64,000 nucleotides of DNA from Acanthosepion lycidas (GCA_963932145.1 OZ010574.1:62652378-62716377), one strand, 5' to 3'; numbered from the stretch's first letter, positions 22,735-35,090 are shown. Translations and numbers: made by a program. Notes: a model not told the origin generated them from the sequence alone.

Positions 22735-22766
22735 ATGGAAAATGTAAGAGACATGATAATTAAATT

Positions 22767-22797
<31 letters not shown>

Positions 22798-22858
22798 ACA
22801 TTTAATTATCATGTCTCTTACATTTTCCATTAAATGTAAGAGACATGATAATTAAATG
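22735..22858. repeat. Palindromic cluster of a 28-bp word
   Basis: The word aatgtaagagacatgataat occurs direct at 22741, inverted at about 22801-22828, and direct again at 22833-22852. The first two arms can fold around a (TA)n loop, and the second and third form an almost spacerless hairpin. Flanked by two (TA)n tracts. Confidence 0.85.

Positions 22859-22902
<44 letters not shown>
22859..22902. repeat. (TA)n microsatellite
   Basis: About 40 bp of ta next to the palindromic cluster. Confidence 0.95.
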
Positions 22903-22905
<3 letters not shown>

Positions 22906-23570
22906 TTTATTTAAAAATATGATTCCAACTCGCTACATAAGAGGTCTCATGTTTCAAAACAAGAGCCGAAAACTTCAAAATAATATTTGAATTAACTTGA
23001 GTTAAAGTAGGCTCTGTTCCATCTTCAAGCGAAATTTTTGGGGGAATATTTATGCTCTACTTTCGTATCGAGCACTATTTTTTAAAAATAATAACAAAAA
23101 TAGTAAGGAACTTTGGATTATTTACCAAACCAGTTTCTTTCCTATTTTCTATAATATTTTCACAACATTTTCTACAATTCATTTCCGTTTTATTAACCAT
23201 CTAAAGAGGTCAAGGTTCTGTCACTCCTCCTACTCCAATATAAAACATACTTAAGAGAGATATAAAATTAACCCCTCCCTATACTTTATATTGTCTGTTT
23301 AACTACCACTCTCACCCCCCTCTATTAAATTACAAAAATTACACTACCCACCAATTTCTAATCCCATTTTCCCTCTCAATTCGTTGTTGGAAGTTTTACC
23401 TGATGATCCTGAATCCTTAAAAAAGGATTTAGGTGAAATAAATTATCGTAATGGTACCTTAAAGTGGTTTGTTTTTTGTTACATATTAGCTCTGTCCTCA
23501 CATTGAGCTCTCAGGATTTCATCCTCTTTGGATTTACCAATTCGGTTTACCAAGTTCCTTATAACTTAAA
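22903..23570. other. Unassigned sequence with a small hairpin
   Basis: No coding signal. Around 23400-23450, ctgatgatcctgaatcctt is followed by the complementary aaggatt, a short hairpin of the sort seen at Penelope-like termini, but this is only suggestive. Confidence 0.3.
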
Positions 23571-23679
23571 TATATATATGTATATATATATATATATATA
23601 ACTACAACAAAACAAAATAACTTAGAGTCTGCACTTGGAATATTGTTTCTCAAGTTACTTGAGCATTTCTAAAAAAACA

Positions 23680-23840
23680 TTTTCTCTCTCTCTCTCTCTC
23701 CCTCCCTTTCTCTCTCTCTCGCTCTCTCTCTCCCTCCCTCTCTCCCTCTCTCTCTCCCTCTATCTATCGCTCTCTCTCTGTCTCTCTCTCTATCACTCTC
23801 TCTCTGTCTCTCTCTCTCACTCTCTCTCTCTCTCTCTCCA
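23680..23840. repeat. (CT)n-rich microsatellite
   Basis: About 160 bp of ct repeats with periodic ccct and tat interruptions. Confidence 0.95.
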
Positions 23841-23954
23841 TATATATTGTAATTTTCTAAGGTAACGGATTTTATTTATGAATCTAACAGATTTCTATCA
23901 CTTTAAATGTTATTCATTATGGATACTCATAACTGTGTAGATGTTGCATTTATT

Positions 23955-24000
23955 TATTAAACAATATATTTATTTTCATCTGCCAGCCTGAATATTTGAC
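23955..24000 (-). repeat. SINE tail-like fragment
   Basis: On the minus strand, caaatattcaggctggcaga followed by an AT-rich run resembles the 3' tails of the SINE copies at 3715 and 57640. Head not found, so only a fragment. Confidence 0.35.
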
Positions 24001-24107
24001 AAAACTTATTAAATAATAGATCTATTAGGAAATGGATACTGTTACCATCATCATTATTATTAAAGGAGGTTTTGAATATATAAATAAAGCAAAAATGTTA
24101 TTTTTAT

Positions 24108-24700
<593 letters not shown>

Positions 24701-24705
24701 CTTTC

Positions 24706-25057
24706 TGAGTGGAGTAGCAATCATTCACACTGACTGGAGAAGCAAGCTTTCACTCAGAGTTTATTCAGGTTGGAGTAGCAACCACTCACTCAGGTTGCAG
24801 TGACAACCAATCACTCAGGTTAGAGCAGCAACCATTCACTCAGTGTGAAAAAGCAACAATTCACTCAAAGTGGAGTAGCAATTGTTTGTTTAGGTTGGAG
24901 TAGCAACCATTCACTCAGGTCAGAGAATAAACTGTTTACTCAGAATGGAATAGCAACCACTCACTCAGGTTGTAGTGGCAACCATTCACCCAGGTTGAAG
25001 TAGCAACCATTCATTCTGTGTGGAGTAGCAACCATTCACTAAGGATAGAGGAGCAAC
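24706..25057. repeat. 25-bp minisatellite, about 14 units
   Basis: Unit consensus resembles ggttggagtagcaaccattc followed by actca. Successive units are exactly 25 bp apart with substitutions at many sites and one shortened unit near 24756. Divergence between units is high, so the array is old. No long frame runs through it. Confidence 0.9.
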
Positions 25058-25333
25058 TCTGAAAGAAGATGTAGCACCATAAACTTGGAAATCCTTCTTA
25101 CCATCAATCATACTCCTTTGATTGCTGTTGTATAATCTGTCTGCTTTGAAGAGATCCTACCAATCTCATGCAAGTATATGATCCTTCTCCCAAATTGTCA
25201 GTCATAATTTGGCTTTAAAAGTATTGCGTTTTATGAGGATCTATAAAACAATACTTAAGGCATTTTAAGCTCTCCAAAATTTTGGAAGTACCATGTAGAC
25301 TTACATAACTGACATATTTTATAGAATGTGTTT

Positions 25334-26150
25334 GGTGAGATGCAGATGACTCCATGTTGATAGCAAACACAGAAAGAAAGCTAAAAAAGCTGCTACAGAA
25401 AGTAGTGAAGGAAAGTGAGAAGAACGGACTAAATATCAATTGCAAGAAGATAAAATGCACGGTTGTTAGCAAAAGGGACAACCCAACATGCAAATTACAA
25501 ATTGGAGATGCCAAAATCAAACAAGTAAAAATGTTTAAATATCTGGGACATGTTTTAACAGAGAACGGAAAGTGTGACACTGAAATCTGATGATGCATTG
25601 GGAGAATGAAAGATGCCTTTTAAAAGCTAAGTATTAAGAAACAGAACAATTTTTTTTAGAAACAAAGAAAAGCATGCTAAAATGTCATGTAATAAATGTG
25701 CTCCTATATGGCAGTGAATGTTGGACAATCTCCCCACAGATGGAGACTTGTAGCAACAGGAACGTGGTTCTACAGAAGGATGCTGAGAATATCCCAGACT
25801 GAACATGTGAGCAATGACAAAGTTTTAGAGAAAATGGAAGCAAAAAGTATACTTATACTTGGCATCAAGAGGAGACAGTTGAAGTTTCTGAGGAAGAAGG
25901 GCTTGGAAAATCTGATATTCACAGGACAAATTGAGAGAAAGATGAACACAGGAAAACAATGCATAACAAACTTAATAAGCTTTTGTAAATGGATGGTAGA
26001 ACAAGGTTTAGGAAAAGTATCAACAAAACAAAATTTATTAATAGCTACAAAGGACAGGATATTGTGGAGAGTCATGATCGACTACATTGTGAGAGGATAC
26101 AGAAGATACAGAAGAAGTGGTGTGTGGTTATATTGGTACTTTACATGTTG
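25334..26150 (+). pseudogene. RTE-like LINE ORF2 C-terminal half, broken
   Basis: Starts with a palm-domain remnant ADDS at 25342-25353, then LKKLLQKVVKESEKNGLNIN, KLQIGDAKIKQVKMFKYLG and ENGKCDTEI before a stop at 25588. A frameshifted stretch follows (SLLYGSECW-type words near 25705-25735), then open frame 25696-26151 with FYRRMLRISQTEHVSNDKVL, RRQLKFLRKKGLENLIFTGQ and LLIATKDRILWRVMIDYIVR, the complete C-terminal signature of RTE-type proteins. This is the longest copy of the family in the window; at least two frame changes disable it. Confidence 0.75.
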
Positions 26151-26703
26151 ATATTTCTCATCCAATTTTCTAACCAATAATAAATTGTCTGTGTCATTTA
26201 AAAGTATTTCTCTTTAAGACTCCATAAAATATTTAATAAGACATTTCATTTATTTTTAAAGAAGAAAGAAAGCGTTAGAGGTACTTGATGTGTCTTTTTA
26301 TCTGAAAACTGTTCATTCTACAAAATAATTACCAAAGAAAAGAGATGCTCAGCTATCAAATTCTGCCAGTCAATTTCTGTGGAAAATGCGTATGACATAA
26401 AAAATTAAAAACCAAAAGAGCCTTCTGATCATGTCAATCTTTGAATATTGAACATTAAACATTAGCGAGACATGAGAAATTTTGCTGAAAGGGGTTTTTT
26501 TTAATCCATAACCTATTAAATTTGAAGAATTCATCATATTGCAGAGATTTCAAAAAGCGAAACAATATGGCTTCATTAACAATAAGGCTTCATCTAAGAA
26601 GAAAATAGAATATGGACAATTTAAGTCTTTAAGAAGAAAAGGAAATGTAAGAGTGTCATTTAATGTACACACACACAAACACATATTTATATTAAATAAG
26701 GTA
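26151..26703. other. Unassigned AT-rich sequence
   Basis: No recognised element between the LINE relic and the next transposon. Confidence 0.35.
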
Positions 26704-27516
26704 TACAGAGCGCGATGGATAAATTGTCGCCATTTTATATTTTTCATTTTGCACATGCACATAGTTTTTTTTTTTATTTTGTCAACTGCATAGTATAGTA
26801 GGGTTATTTAGGCATCATCTGTGAGAAAAAGAGTACTATGTCTCAATTCACTCTGCTAGAAATTTGGAAATGGCATGCTGTACTGCTTGGCATTCATGCC
26901 GGAAGCTCCAATATGAACATTTCAGAGTGGGTGCCAATCTGAGGACAGTGCAGAGGATTCAGAAAGAGTTGCATGAGTCTAATGGTGATTGCGAAGGTAC
27001 GGCAGCTTACAAAAAATCACACTGAGTGTTCTGAGAAAATAACTTGTTGGTGAGGGCCTCAAATTCAACACAGAGTCCTACATCAAGTTTCTTGAGTGGG
27101 TAGTGCTGCTCTGGTTCACTGGAAGACCCTATGTCTGGCAACAGGACTCTGCACCATGCCATACAAGCAGGAGAACCCAGTCATAGCTGTCAGGCAATTT
27201 CTGTGACCACATCACCCCTTATATCTGGCCATGTAACTTCCCAGACTGTGTGTGGTGCAGTTGAGTGAGAGACCAACAAAACTTCTTGTAGCACCAAGGA
27301 TGAACTGAACGGAAGGATTATGATAGCATTTACCAATTTCGATGTTGTCTGGTGGCCATGTTTGAAGGCAATGATTATTTTATTAAATAAATTTTACTCT
27401 TTGGTATTTTATGATATTTTTGTGTAATTTTTGTAAATATATCTGTTAAAATAAGATGTCAGTGTTATTTTCAGTTTTGCATAATTTAGACGACAATTTA
27501 TCCATCGCACTTTGTA
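26704..27516 (+). mobile_element. Tc1/mariner-group element with about 28-bp TIRs
   Basis: Left end TACAGAGCGCGATGGATAAA and right end complement tacaaagtgcgatggataaa agree over about 28 bases with two or three differences; both ends are flanked by TA (26702-26703 and 27517-27518). Length 813 bp. Inside, a decayed transposase is readable on the plus strand (see separate entry). The near-perfect ends despite a ruined gene suggest a copy moved in trans or a recently dead one. Confidence 0.85.
26850..27385 (+). pseudogene. IS630/Tc1-type transposase relic
   Basis: Frames shift but retain ANLRTVQRIQKEL (N-terminal DNA-binding remains, about 26935-26975), EGLKFNTESYIKFLEWVV (about 27055-27108), GRPYVWQQDSAPCHTSRRTQ (about 27120-27180, containing the second catalytic aspartate in QQDSAP), and HITPYIWPCNFPDC, where the third acidic site region begins. 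The first catalytic aspartate block is missing, implying an internal deletion. VWQQDSAP-type words are characteristic of DDE_3/Tc1-mariner-superfamily proteins. Confidence 0.7.
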
Positions 27517-27654
27517 TAATTCATTGCTTAAAATATGGTTGGTTCCTTGTAACACAAAATACCTTTTGGCTCCTTTTGCCATGCTCCTTCTTTACAAGAA
27601 TCAGATCTGAGCAAAAAATGGAGTATTATTTTTTTTTCCTAATCAAATTCACCT

Positions 27655-28025
27655 GATGCAAGACAGTAAAGCCACTAAGACACAAGGGGTTACTGGGTGT
27701 GAAAGAATGAGAAAACAGAAACATCATTTAGAATCAAGAACAACAGAAGACTAGTAATCAAGATGACAGTAGATAACAACTGACATTGCATTTAATTTTT
27801 TTAAGATCAAAATAGGCTTGAAAGCATGAAGTCAAAAGAGAGTTCCACAAACTAGAAGTGCCAGAAAAGAAACTGTTAGCATAGAAATTATGGTTACATC
27901 TAGCCATATATCTGGTATTTGATGAGACATGGCCATCAATTTAGTACTGTGCATAAATTCATAAAGTCAAGGTACCACAGTGAACAATTACCATGAAAGT
28001 ATTTATAGAAAAAGCACAGGAAAGC
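27655..28025 (-). mobile_element. LINE 3' end, minus strand
   Basis: Complement of the family 3' signature (minus-strand cagtaaccccttgtgtctta then gtggctttactgtcttgca) lies at 27655-27700, and about 28000 contains the complement of the KYFHG-type coding word (accatgaaagtatttataga). It closely matches the copy split at 40275-41075. Truncated at its 5' end near 28030. Confidence 0.6.
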
Positions 28026-29223
28026 AACTTTACAGTGGTGGACAGTGCTGGGTATGATGTTAAATTAAATCCAGTAGTAAGTCCTCTGATTGAGAGATTG
28101 GAGGTTTTGCGGAGCGTGGAACCACCTCTTAATTGCTGTTGTTCCCCGGTCCAATCTGAGCCTGGGTGGGAGCACCTCTTAGGGTCCTAGCTATGGGCAA
28201 ATAGTGAACCCCAAACAAAAACAAAATAGTATGAAAGTATAAAACACATTTTTATAGAAAAATTACCAACAATGCATATTTATAGAAAAATGACAGCAAT
28301 ACATTTTATTGCAGAATTACTAACAATACATTTTACCTGTAGTTGAAGGCATGAAATTGTGTACAAAATATATTTAATTGAAAGCATAAAACTGTATATA
28401 TTTAGATTTCAGCATTAAATAATACATTGAGGTTGATATGTCCTTAGACAAAATCAACCAAGCAAGCAACAACAAAGAAATATTGCATGACATTAATCCA
28501 ATATAATATCCTACAATTCCTTAAAAAAATGAAACTGTATTCCAAAATATAACTTCAACAAAACTACAATATAAAATACACATATCACATGTATATGCAC
28601 AAAAGCTGAGTATCATCTACCATGTATTCAATTATGACAGCAGAATAACATATATCATTTTTATTACTTCAAAGGTTCCAGGAAAATTAAATTTTCGCAT
28701 TAAATGACCTATAATCACTTGATATGTTGTTAAACAAACAAAACTAAACAAACATGGGTGGGAAAGTGACTGAGGCTGAGGTACCTGGTCAAGACAAATA
28801 ATTTACTAGAGAAAGTTGTTGTATGAGCGTTAATAATAAGAGGGAAGAAGTGCTGTTTATGAGGATTTGTGGGAGTGATAACGATTAACCCTAGACTTGA
28901 AGAGGTTCAGCTTATAGTGATCAGGAAAGCATTTCCTTGGGAGTCAGTTCCACAAAGTAGAAGTTCACAGGAAGAAGCTGTTCTAGTGGAACTTGATTCT
29001 TGTTAATGGAATACAAAGGGAATGAGGATGGTTCACCTCAGTGTATATGACATGCTGGGTCTTCACTGTGATGCTTAGAATAGGTAAAACTAAGGAATGT
29101 GGCTCATCTAGCCCCAATAGATATTCTTTGAAAGTACAATTTTTCATCATGATTGAAATATACTCAGGCTCTTCTCTATAATGATGCAATGTTACTAGCT
29201 TGCTTTTGTAGGTATTGAAAATT
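28026..29223. other. Unassigned sequence with a GC-richer patch
   Basis: 28070-28190 is GC-richer (ggttttgcggagcgtggaac; gagcctgggtgggagcacct) and may be a short interspersed element head, but no A/B boxes were convincing. 28200-29220 is AT-rich and unrecognised. Confidence 0.3.
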
Positions 29224-29228
29224 ATAAT

Positions 29229-29687
29229 TGTTATGGGATCTTACCCATAATAATAATAATGGACTATTCTATACTTAATAAATACTGCACCTCAGAAGTA
29301 GGCAGGGGGTCAGTAGTTCAAGTCGAGTCAAGAGTCGAGCCAGAGGCAGTCCGAAACAGGGAATTGGAATAGTGATACTGGTCGAAACTACATTGTTCTC
29401 TCTACTAAACCTGATTGTTCATACTAACACTTTCTACTTCTCTGTATATATTCCTGTTTGTAATATATCTGTGTTATTCCATACCTGTGTTCACGTTCTT
29501 CTTTATTGGTTCTACCTTGGACCATCACCGTGGTACAAGGAACCGGACCATAACACTAACACTTTCTACTTCTCTGTATATATTCCTGTTTGTAATATAT
29601 CTGTGTTATTCCATATACGTGTTTGAGTCCTTCTTTATTGGTTCTACCTTGGACTATCACCGCGGTACAAGGAACCGGACCATAACA
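29229..29687. mobile_element. Solo LTR, 459 bp, with 5-bp target duplication
   Basis: Begins TGTTATGG and ends CCATAACA, the TG...CA inverted ends of an LTR. The five bases before (29224-29228) and after (29688-29692) are both ATAAT. No internal retrotransposon sequence is present, so recombination between two LTRs is implied. An AATAAA-like word lies near 29277. The right third is a 132-bp tandem duplication (29424-29555 and 29556-29687), each copy ending in the same terminus. Confidence 0.85.
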
Positions 29688-29724
29688 ATAATCAACTCCA
29701 CGAGTGCACCTCTCTGCACCTACT

Positions 29725-30430
29725 TGGTCTCATGCTGTCCACTGACCTGAAGTGAAACAACTACATTTGAATCTATAGCTTCATCTACTGCAAGAAAATT
29801 GGTTCTCTGCGTCACACGAGAAGGTTTTTCTTGCCTGAGTCCATCCTTCAAATCTACAAATCAACCATTCATCCTTGCATGGAATACTGTTACCATATAT
29901 GGTCTGGTGCTCCTGCTGTTCATCTCGAGGTCCTTGACAAAATCCAGAGATGGAGATTCAATATGATTGGTCTTGATCTAGCATCCTGTCTACACTCACT
30001 TTCTCACAGATGTGCTGTGGCTTCCCTCTGTCTTTTATACAAGTATTTTTGTGGCAACTGCTCTGACGAACTACTTTCACTGGTTCCTAAACTGCATTAA
30101 TTTAAGCGTGCTACTAGGTTGGCATCAAGGTCCCAACCTTTTACTGTCAAAATGACTAAATGTAACCATCTCTTCTACTCCAACAGCTTCTTATCTCACA
30201 TCTCCTGTCAGTGGAACTTCCCTTCCTACCACTTGCTTCTCTGATAGCTATAATCTTCAAATATTCAAATTTAATGTCAATCGACATCTTATGATGCCTT
30301 GACCTTGATCCCTGCCCTTCTCTTTATCCTTTTCCCTAAAACTCCTCTTTACTCTTACTCTCACTCTCTGTAACCCCTTGCGTGCTAGTGGCACTCCTGC
30401 CTTGTTTAGGGCAATTTGCTTAAAAAAAAG
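29725..30430 (+). pseudogene. LINE ORF2 3' half, Jockey/I-like, plus strand
   Basis: Encodes LPESILQIYKSTIHPCMEY, IWSGAPAVHLEVLDKIQR, LASCLHSLSHRCAVASLCLL and LLSLVPKLH, the same C-terminal region as the LINE at 19743-20515, with stop codons at several points and the terminal family signature taaccccttgcgtgctagtg near 30370, then a short A run at 30422. Dead copy, 5'-truncated. Confidence 0.75.
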
Positions 30431-30699
30431 CCTGCTTAATACTAAATTTCACCAGATAGAAGGATTTAGAGGCACTCAAGGTAGATGAGATGACATTAAA
30501 ATGGAAATGATGAATGAGATAGGATATGAGTGAAAGAGTAATTATGATTGATAAGAGTAATGGCGGGGTATTGACAGTTCTACTAAATGGAAAAATTTAT
30601 GTAAGTATGTTGACTACTGTTGACAAGAGAGAAAAAAGAGTGAAGAAAGAAGACTAAGAAGGAGTAATTAAAGAAGAATAAAGTATGAAAGAATAAAGA

Positions 30700-33600
30700 A
30701 TGAAAGAGTAAAGAAAGAAAAGTAACCAAAGAAAAGAATGAAAGAATAAAAGAAGGGGAGTAAAAAAAGGGGTAAAGAAAGAAGAGTAACCAAAGAAAAG
30801 AATGAAGGAATAAAAGAAGGGGAGTAAAAAAAGGGGTAAAGAAAGAAGAGTAACCAAAGAAAAGAATGAAGGAATAAAAGAAGGGGAGTAAAAAAAAGGG
30901 TAAAGAAAGAAGAGTAACCAAAGAAAAGAATGAAGGAATAAAAGAAGGGGAGTAAAAAAAGGGGTAAAGAAAGAAGAGTAACCAAAGAAAAGAATGAAGG
31001 AATAAAAGAAGGGGAGTAAAAAAAGGGGTAAAGAAAGAAGAGTAACCAAAGAAAAGAATGAAGGAATAAAAGAAGGGGAGTAAAAAAAAGGGTAAAGAAA
31101 GAAGAGTAACCAAAGAAAAGAATGAAGGAATAAAAGAAGGGGAGTAAAAAAAGGGGTAAAGAAAGAAAAGTAACCAAAGAAAAGAATGAAGGAATAAAAG
31201 AAGGGGAGTAAAAAAAGGGGTAAAGAAAGAAGAGTAACCAAAGAAAAGAATGAAGGAATAAAAGAAGGGGAGTAAAAAAAAGGGTAAAGAAAGAAGAGTA
31301 ACCAAAGAAAAGAATGAAGGAATAAAAGAAGGGGAGTAAAAAAAGGGGTAAAGAAAGAAGAGTAACCAAAGAAAAGAATGAAGGAATAAAAGAAGGGGAG
31401 TAAAAAAAGGGGTAAAGAAAGAAGAGTAACCAAAGAAAAGAATGAAGGAATAAAAGAAGGGGAGTAAAAAAAAGGGTAAAGAAAGAAGAGTAACCAAAGA
31501 AAAGAATGAAGGAATAAAAGAAGGGGAGTAAAAAAAGAGTAAAGAAAGAAGAGTAACCAAAGAAAAGAATGAAGGAATAAAAGAAGGGGAGTAAAAAAAG
31601 GGGTAAAGAAAGAAGAGTAACCAAAGAAAAGAATGAAGGAATAAAAGAAGGGGAGTAAAAAAAGGGGTAAAGAAAGAAGAGTAACCAAAGAAAAGAATGA
31701 AGGAATAAAAGAAGGGGAGTAAAAAAAAGGGTAAAGAAAGAAGAGTAACCAAAGAAAAGAATGAAGGAATAAAAGAAGGGGAGTAAAAAAAGGGGTAAAG
31801 AAAGAAGAGTAACCAAAGAAAAGAATGAAGGAATAAAAGAAGGGGAGTAAAAAAAGGGGTAAAGAAAGAAGAGTAACCAAAGAAAAGAATGAAGGAATAA
31901 AAGAAGGGGAGTAAAAAAAGGGGTAAAGAAAGAAGAGTAACCAAAGAAAAGAATGAAGGAATAAAAGAAGGGGAGTAAAAAAAAGGGTAAAGAAAGAAGA
32001 GTAACCAAAGAAAAGAATGAAGGAATAAAAGAAGGGGAGTAAAAAAAGGGGTAAAGAAAGAAGAGTAACCAAAGAAAAGAATGAAGGAATAAAAGAAGGG
32101 GAGTAAAAAAAGGGGTAAAGAAAGAAGAGTAACCAAAGAAAAGAATGAAGGAATAAAAGAAGGGGAGTAAAAAAAAGGGTAAAGAAAGAAGAGTAACCAA
32201 AGAAAAGAATGAAGGAATAAAAGAAGGGGAGTAAAAAAAGGGGTAAAGAAAGAAGAGTAACCAAAGAAAAGAATGAAGGAATAAAAGAAGGGGAGTAAAA
32301 AAAGGGGTAAAGAAAGAAGAGTAACCAAAGAAAAGAATGAAGGAATAAAAGAAGGGGAGTAAAAAAAAGGGTAAAGAAAGAAGAGTAACCAAAGAAAAGA
32401 ATGAAGGAATAAAAGAAGGGGAGTAAAAAAAGGGGTAAAGAAAGAAAAGTAACCAAAGAAAAGAATGAAGGAATAAAAGAAGGGGAGTAAAAAAAGGGGT
32501 AAAGAAAGAAGAGTAACCAAAGAAAAGAATGAAGGAATAAAAGAAGGGGAGTAAAAAAAAGGGTAAAGAAAGAAGAGTAACCAAAGAAAATAATGAAGGA
32601 ATAAAAGAAGGGGAGTAAAAAAAGGGGTAAAGAAAGAAGAGTAACCAAAGAAAAGAATGAAGGAATAAAAGAAGGGGAGTAAAAAAAGGGGTAAAGAAAG
32701 AAGAGTAACCAAAGAAAAGAATGAAGGAATAAAAGAAGGGGAGTAAAAAAAAGGGTAAAGAAAGAAGAGTAACCAAAGAAAAGAATGAAGGAATAAAAGA
32801 AGGGGAGTAAAAAAAGGGGTAAAGAAAGAAGAGTAACCAAAGAAAAGAATGAAGGAATAAAAGAAGGGGAGTAAAAAAAGGGGTAAAGAAAGAAGAGTAA
32901 CCAAAGAAAAGAATGAAGGAATAAAAGAAGGGGAGTAAAAAAAGGGGTAAAGAAAGAAGAGTAACCAAAGAAAAGAATGAAGGAATAAAAGAAGGGGAGT
33001 AAAAAAAGGGGTAAAGAAAGAAGAGTAACCAAAGAAAAGAATGAAGGAATAAAAGAAGGGGAGTAAAAAAAAGGGTAAAGAAAGAAGAGTAACCAAAGAA
33101 AAGAATGAAGGAATAAAAGAAGGGGAGTAAAAAAAGGGGTAAAGAAAGAAAAGTAACCAAAGAAAAGAATGAAGGAATAAAAGAAGGGGAGTAAAAAAAG
33201 GGGTAAAGAAAGAAGAGTAACCAAAGAAAAGAATGAAGGAATAAAAGAAGGGGAGTAAAAAAAAGGGTAAAGAAAGAAGAGTAACCAAAGAAAAGAATGA
33301 AGGAATAAAAGAAGGGGAGTAAAAAAAGGGGTAAAGAAAGAAGAGTAACCAAAGAAAAGAATGAAGGAATAAAAGAAGGGGAGTAAAAAAAGGGGTAAAG
33401 AAAGAAGAGTAACCAAAGAAAAGAATGAAGGAATAAAAGAAGGGGAGTAAAAAAAGGGGTAAAGAAAGAAGAGTAACCAAAGAAAAGAATGAAGGAATAA
33501 AAGAAGGGGAGTAAAAAAAAGGGTAAAGAAAGAAGAGTAACCAAAGAAAAGAATGAAGGAATAAAAGAAGGGGAGTAAAAAAAGGGGTAAAGAAAGAAGA

Positions 33601-35090
33601 GTAACCAAAGAAAAGAATGAAGGAATAAAAGAAGGGGAGTAAAAAAAGGGGTAAAGAAAGAAGAGTAACCAAAGAAAAGAATGAAGGAATAAAAGAAGGG
33701 GAGTAAAAAAAAGGGTAAAGAAAGAAGAGTAACCAAAGAAAAGAATGAAGGAATAAAAGAAGGGGAGTAAAAAAAGGGGTAAAGAAAGAAGAGTCACCAA
33801 AGAAAAGAATGAAGGAATAAAAGAAGGGGAGTAAAAAAAGGGGTAAAGAAAGAAGAGTAACCAAAGAAAAGAATGAAGGAATAAAAGAAGGGGAGTAAAA
33901 AAAGGGGTAAAGAAAGAAGAGTAACCAAAGAAAAGAATGAAGGAATAAAAGAAGGGGAGTAAAAAAAGGGGTAAAGAAAGAAGAGTAACCAAAGAAAAGA
34001 ATGAAGGAATAAAAGAAGGGGAGTAAAAAAAGGGGTAAAGAAAGAAGAGTAACCAAAGAAAAGAATGAAGGAATAAAAGAAGGGGAGTAAAAAAAGGGGT
34101 AAAGAAAGAAGAGTAACCAAAGAAAAGAATGAAGGAATAAAAGAAGGGGAGTAAAAAAAGGGGTAAAGAAAGAAAAGTAACCAAAGAAAAGAATGAAGGA
34201 ATAAAAGAAGGGGAGTAAAAAAAGGGGTAAAGAAAGAAGAGTAACCAAAGAAAAGAATGAAGGAATAAAAGAAGGGGAGTAAAAAAAGGGGTAAAGAAAG
34301 AAGAGTAACCAAAGAAAAGAATGAAGGAATAAAAGAAGGGGAGTAAAAAAAGGGGTAAAGAAAGAAAAGTAACCAAAGAAAAGAATGAAGGAATAAAAGA
34401 AGGGGAGTAAAAAAAGGGGTAAAGAAAGAAGAGTAACCAAAGAAAAGAATGAAGGAATAAAAGAAGGGGAGTAAAAAAAAGGGTAAAGAAAGAAGAGTAA
34501 CCAAAGAAAAGAATGAAGGAATAAAAGAAGGGGAGTAAAAAAAGGGGTAAAGAAAGAAGAGTAACCAAAGAAAAGAATGAAGGAATAAAAGAAGGGGAGT
34601 AAAAAAAGGGGTAAAGAAAGAAGAGTAACCAAAGAAAAGAATGAAGGAATAAAAGAAGGGGAGTAAAAAAAAAGAGTAAAGAAAGAAGAGTAACCAAAGA
34701 AAAGAATGAAGGAATAAAAGAAGGGGTGTAAAAAAAAAGGGTAAAGAAAGAAGAGTAACCAAAGAAAAGAATGAAGGAATAAAAGAAGGGGAGTAAAAAA
34801 AGGGGTAAAGAAAGAAGAGTAACCAAAGAAAAGAATGAAGGAATAAAAGAAGGGGAGTAAAAAAAAAAGGTAAAGAAAGAAGAGTAACCAAAGAAAAGAA
34901 TGAAGGAATAAAAGAAGGGGAGTAAAAAAAGAGTAAAGAAAGAAGAGTAACCAAAGAAAAGAATGAAGGAATAAAAGAAGGGGAGTAAAAAAAAAGAGTA
35001 AAGAAAGAAGAGTAACCAAAGAAAAGAATGAAGGAATAAAAGAAGGGGATTAAAAAAAAAGGGTAAAGAAAGAAGAGTAAAGAGAGAAGA
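30700..35090. repeat. 64-bp satellite array, about 68 units
   Basis: The unit contains gaagagtaaccaaagaaaag, then aatgaaggaataaaagaagg and ggagtaaaaaaaggggtaaa. Starts of gaagag at 30781, 30845, 30909 and 30973 fix the period at 64. Units are very similar. A diagnostic site (seven A plus four G, versus eight A plus three G before gtaaag) follows a G-G-A pattern with a 192-bp period over much of the left two-thirds. The plus strand is strongly purine-rich. Because 64 leaves remainder 1 on division by 3, all three minus-strand frames cycle through the same peptides and stay open for over 1000 codons; these are not considered genes. Confidence 0.97.

Noticed and set aside
24706..25057. CRISPR-like 25-bp repeats
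   Set aside because: No constant repeat/variable spacer alternation; all positions vary together.
28070..28190. GC-richer patch as a SINE head
   Set aside because: A and B boxes were not convincing on either strand.
30700..35090. CRISPR-like array
   Set aside because: The units are contiguous 64-mers without unique spacers between conserved repeats; it is a satellite in a eukaryotic context.
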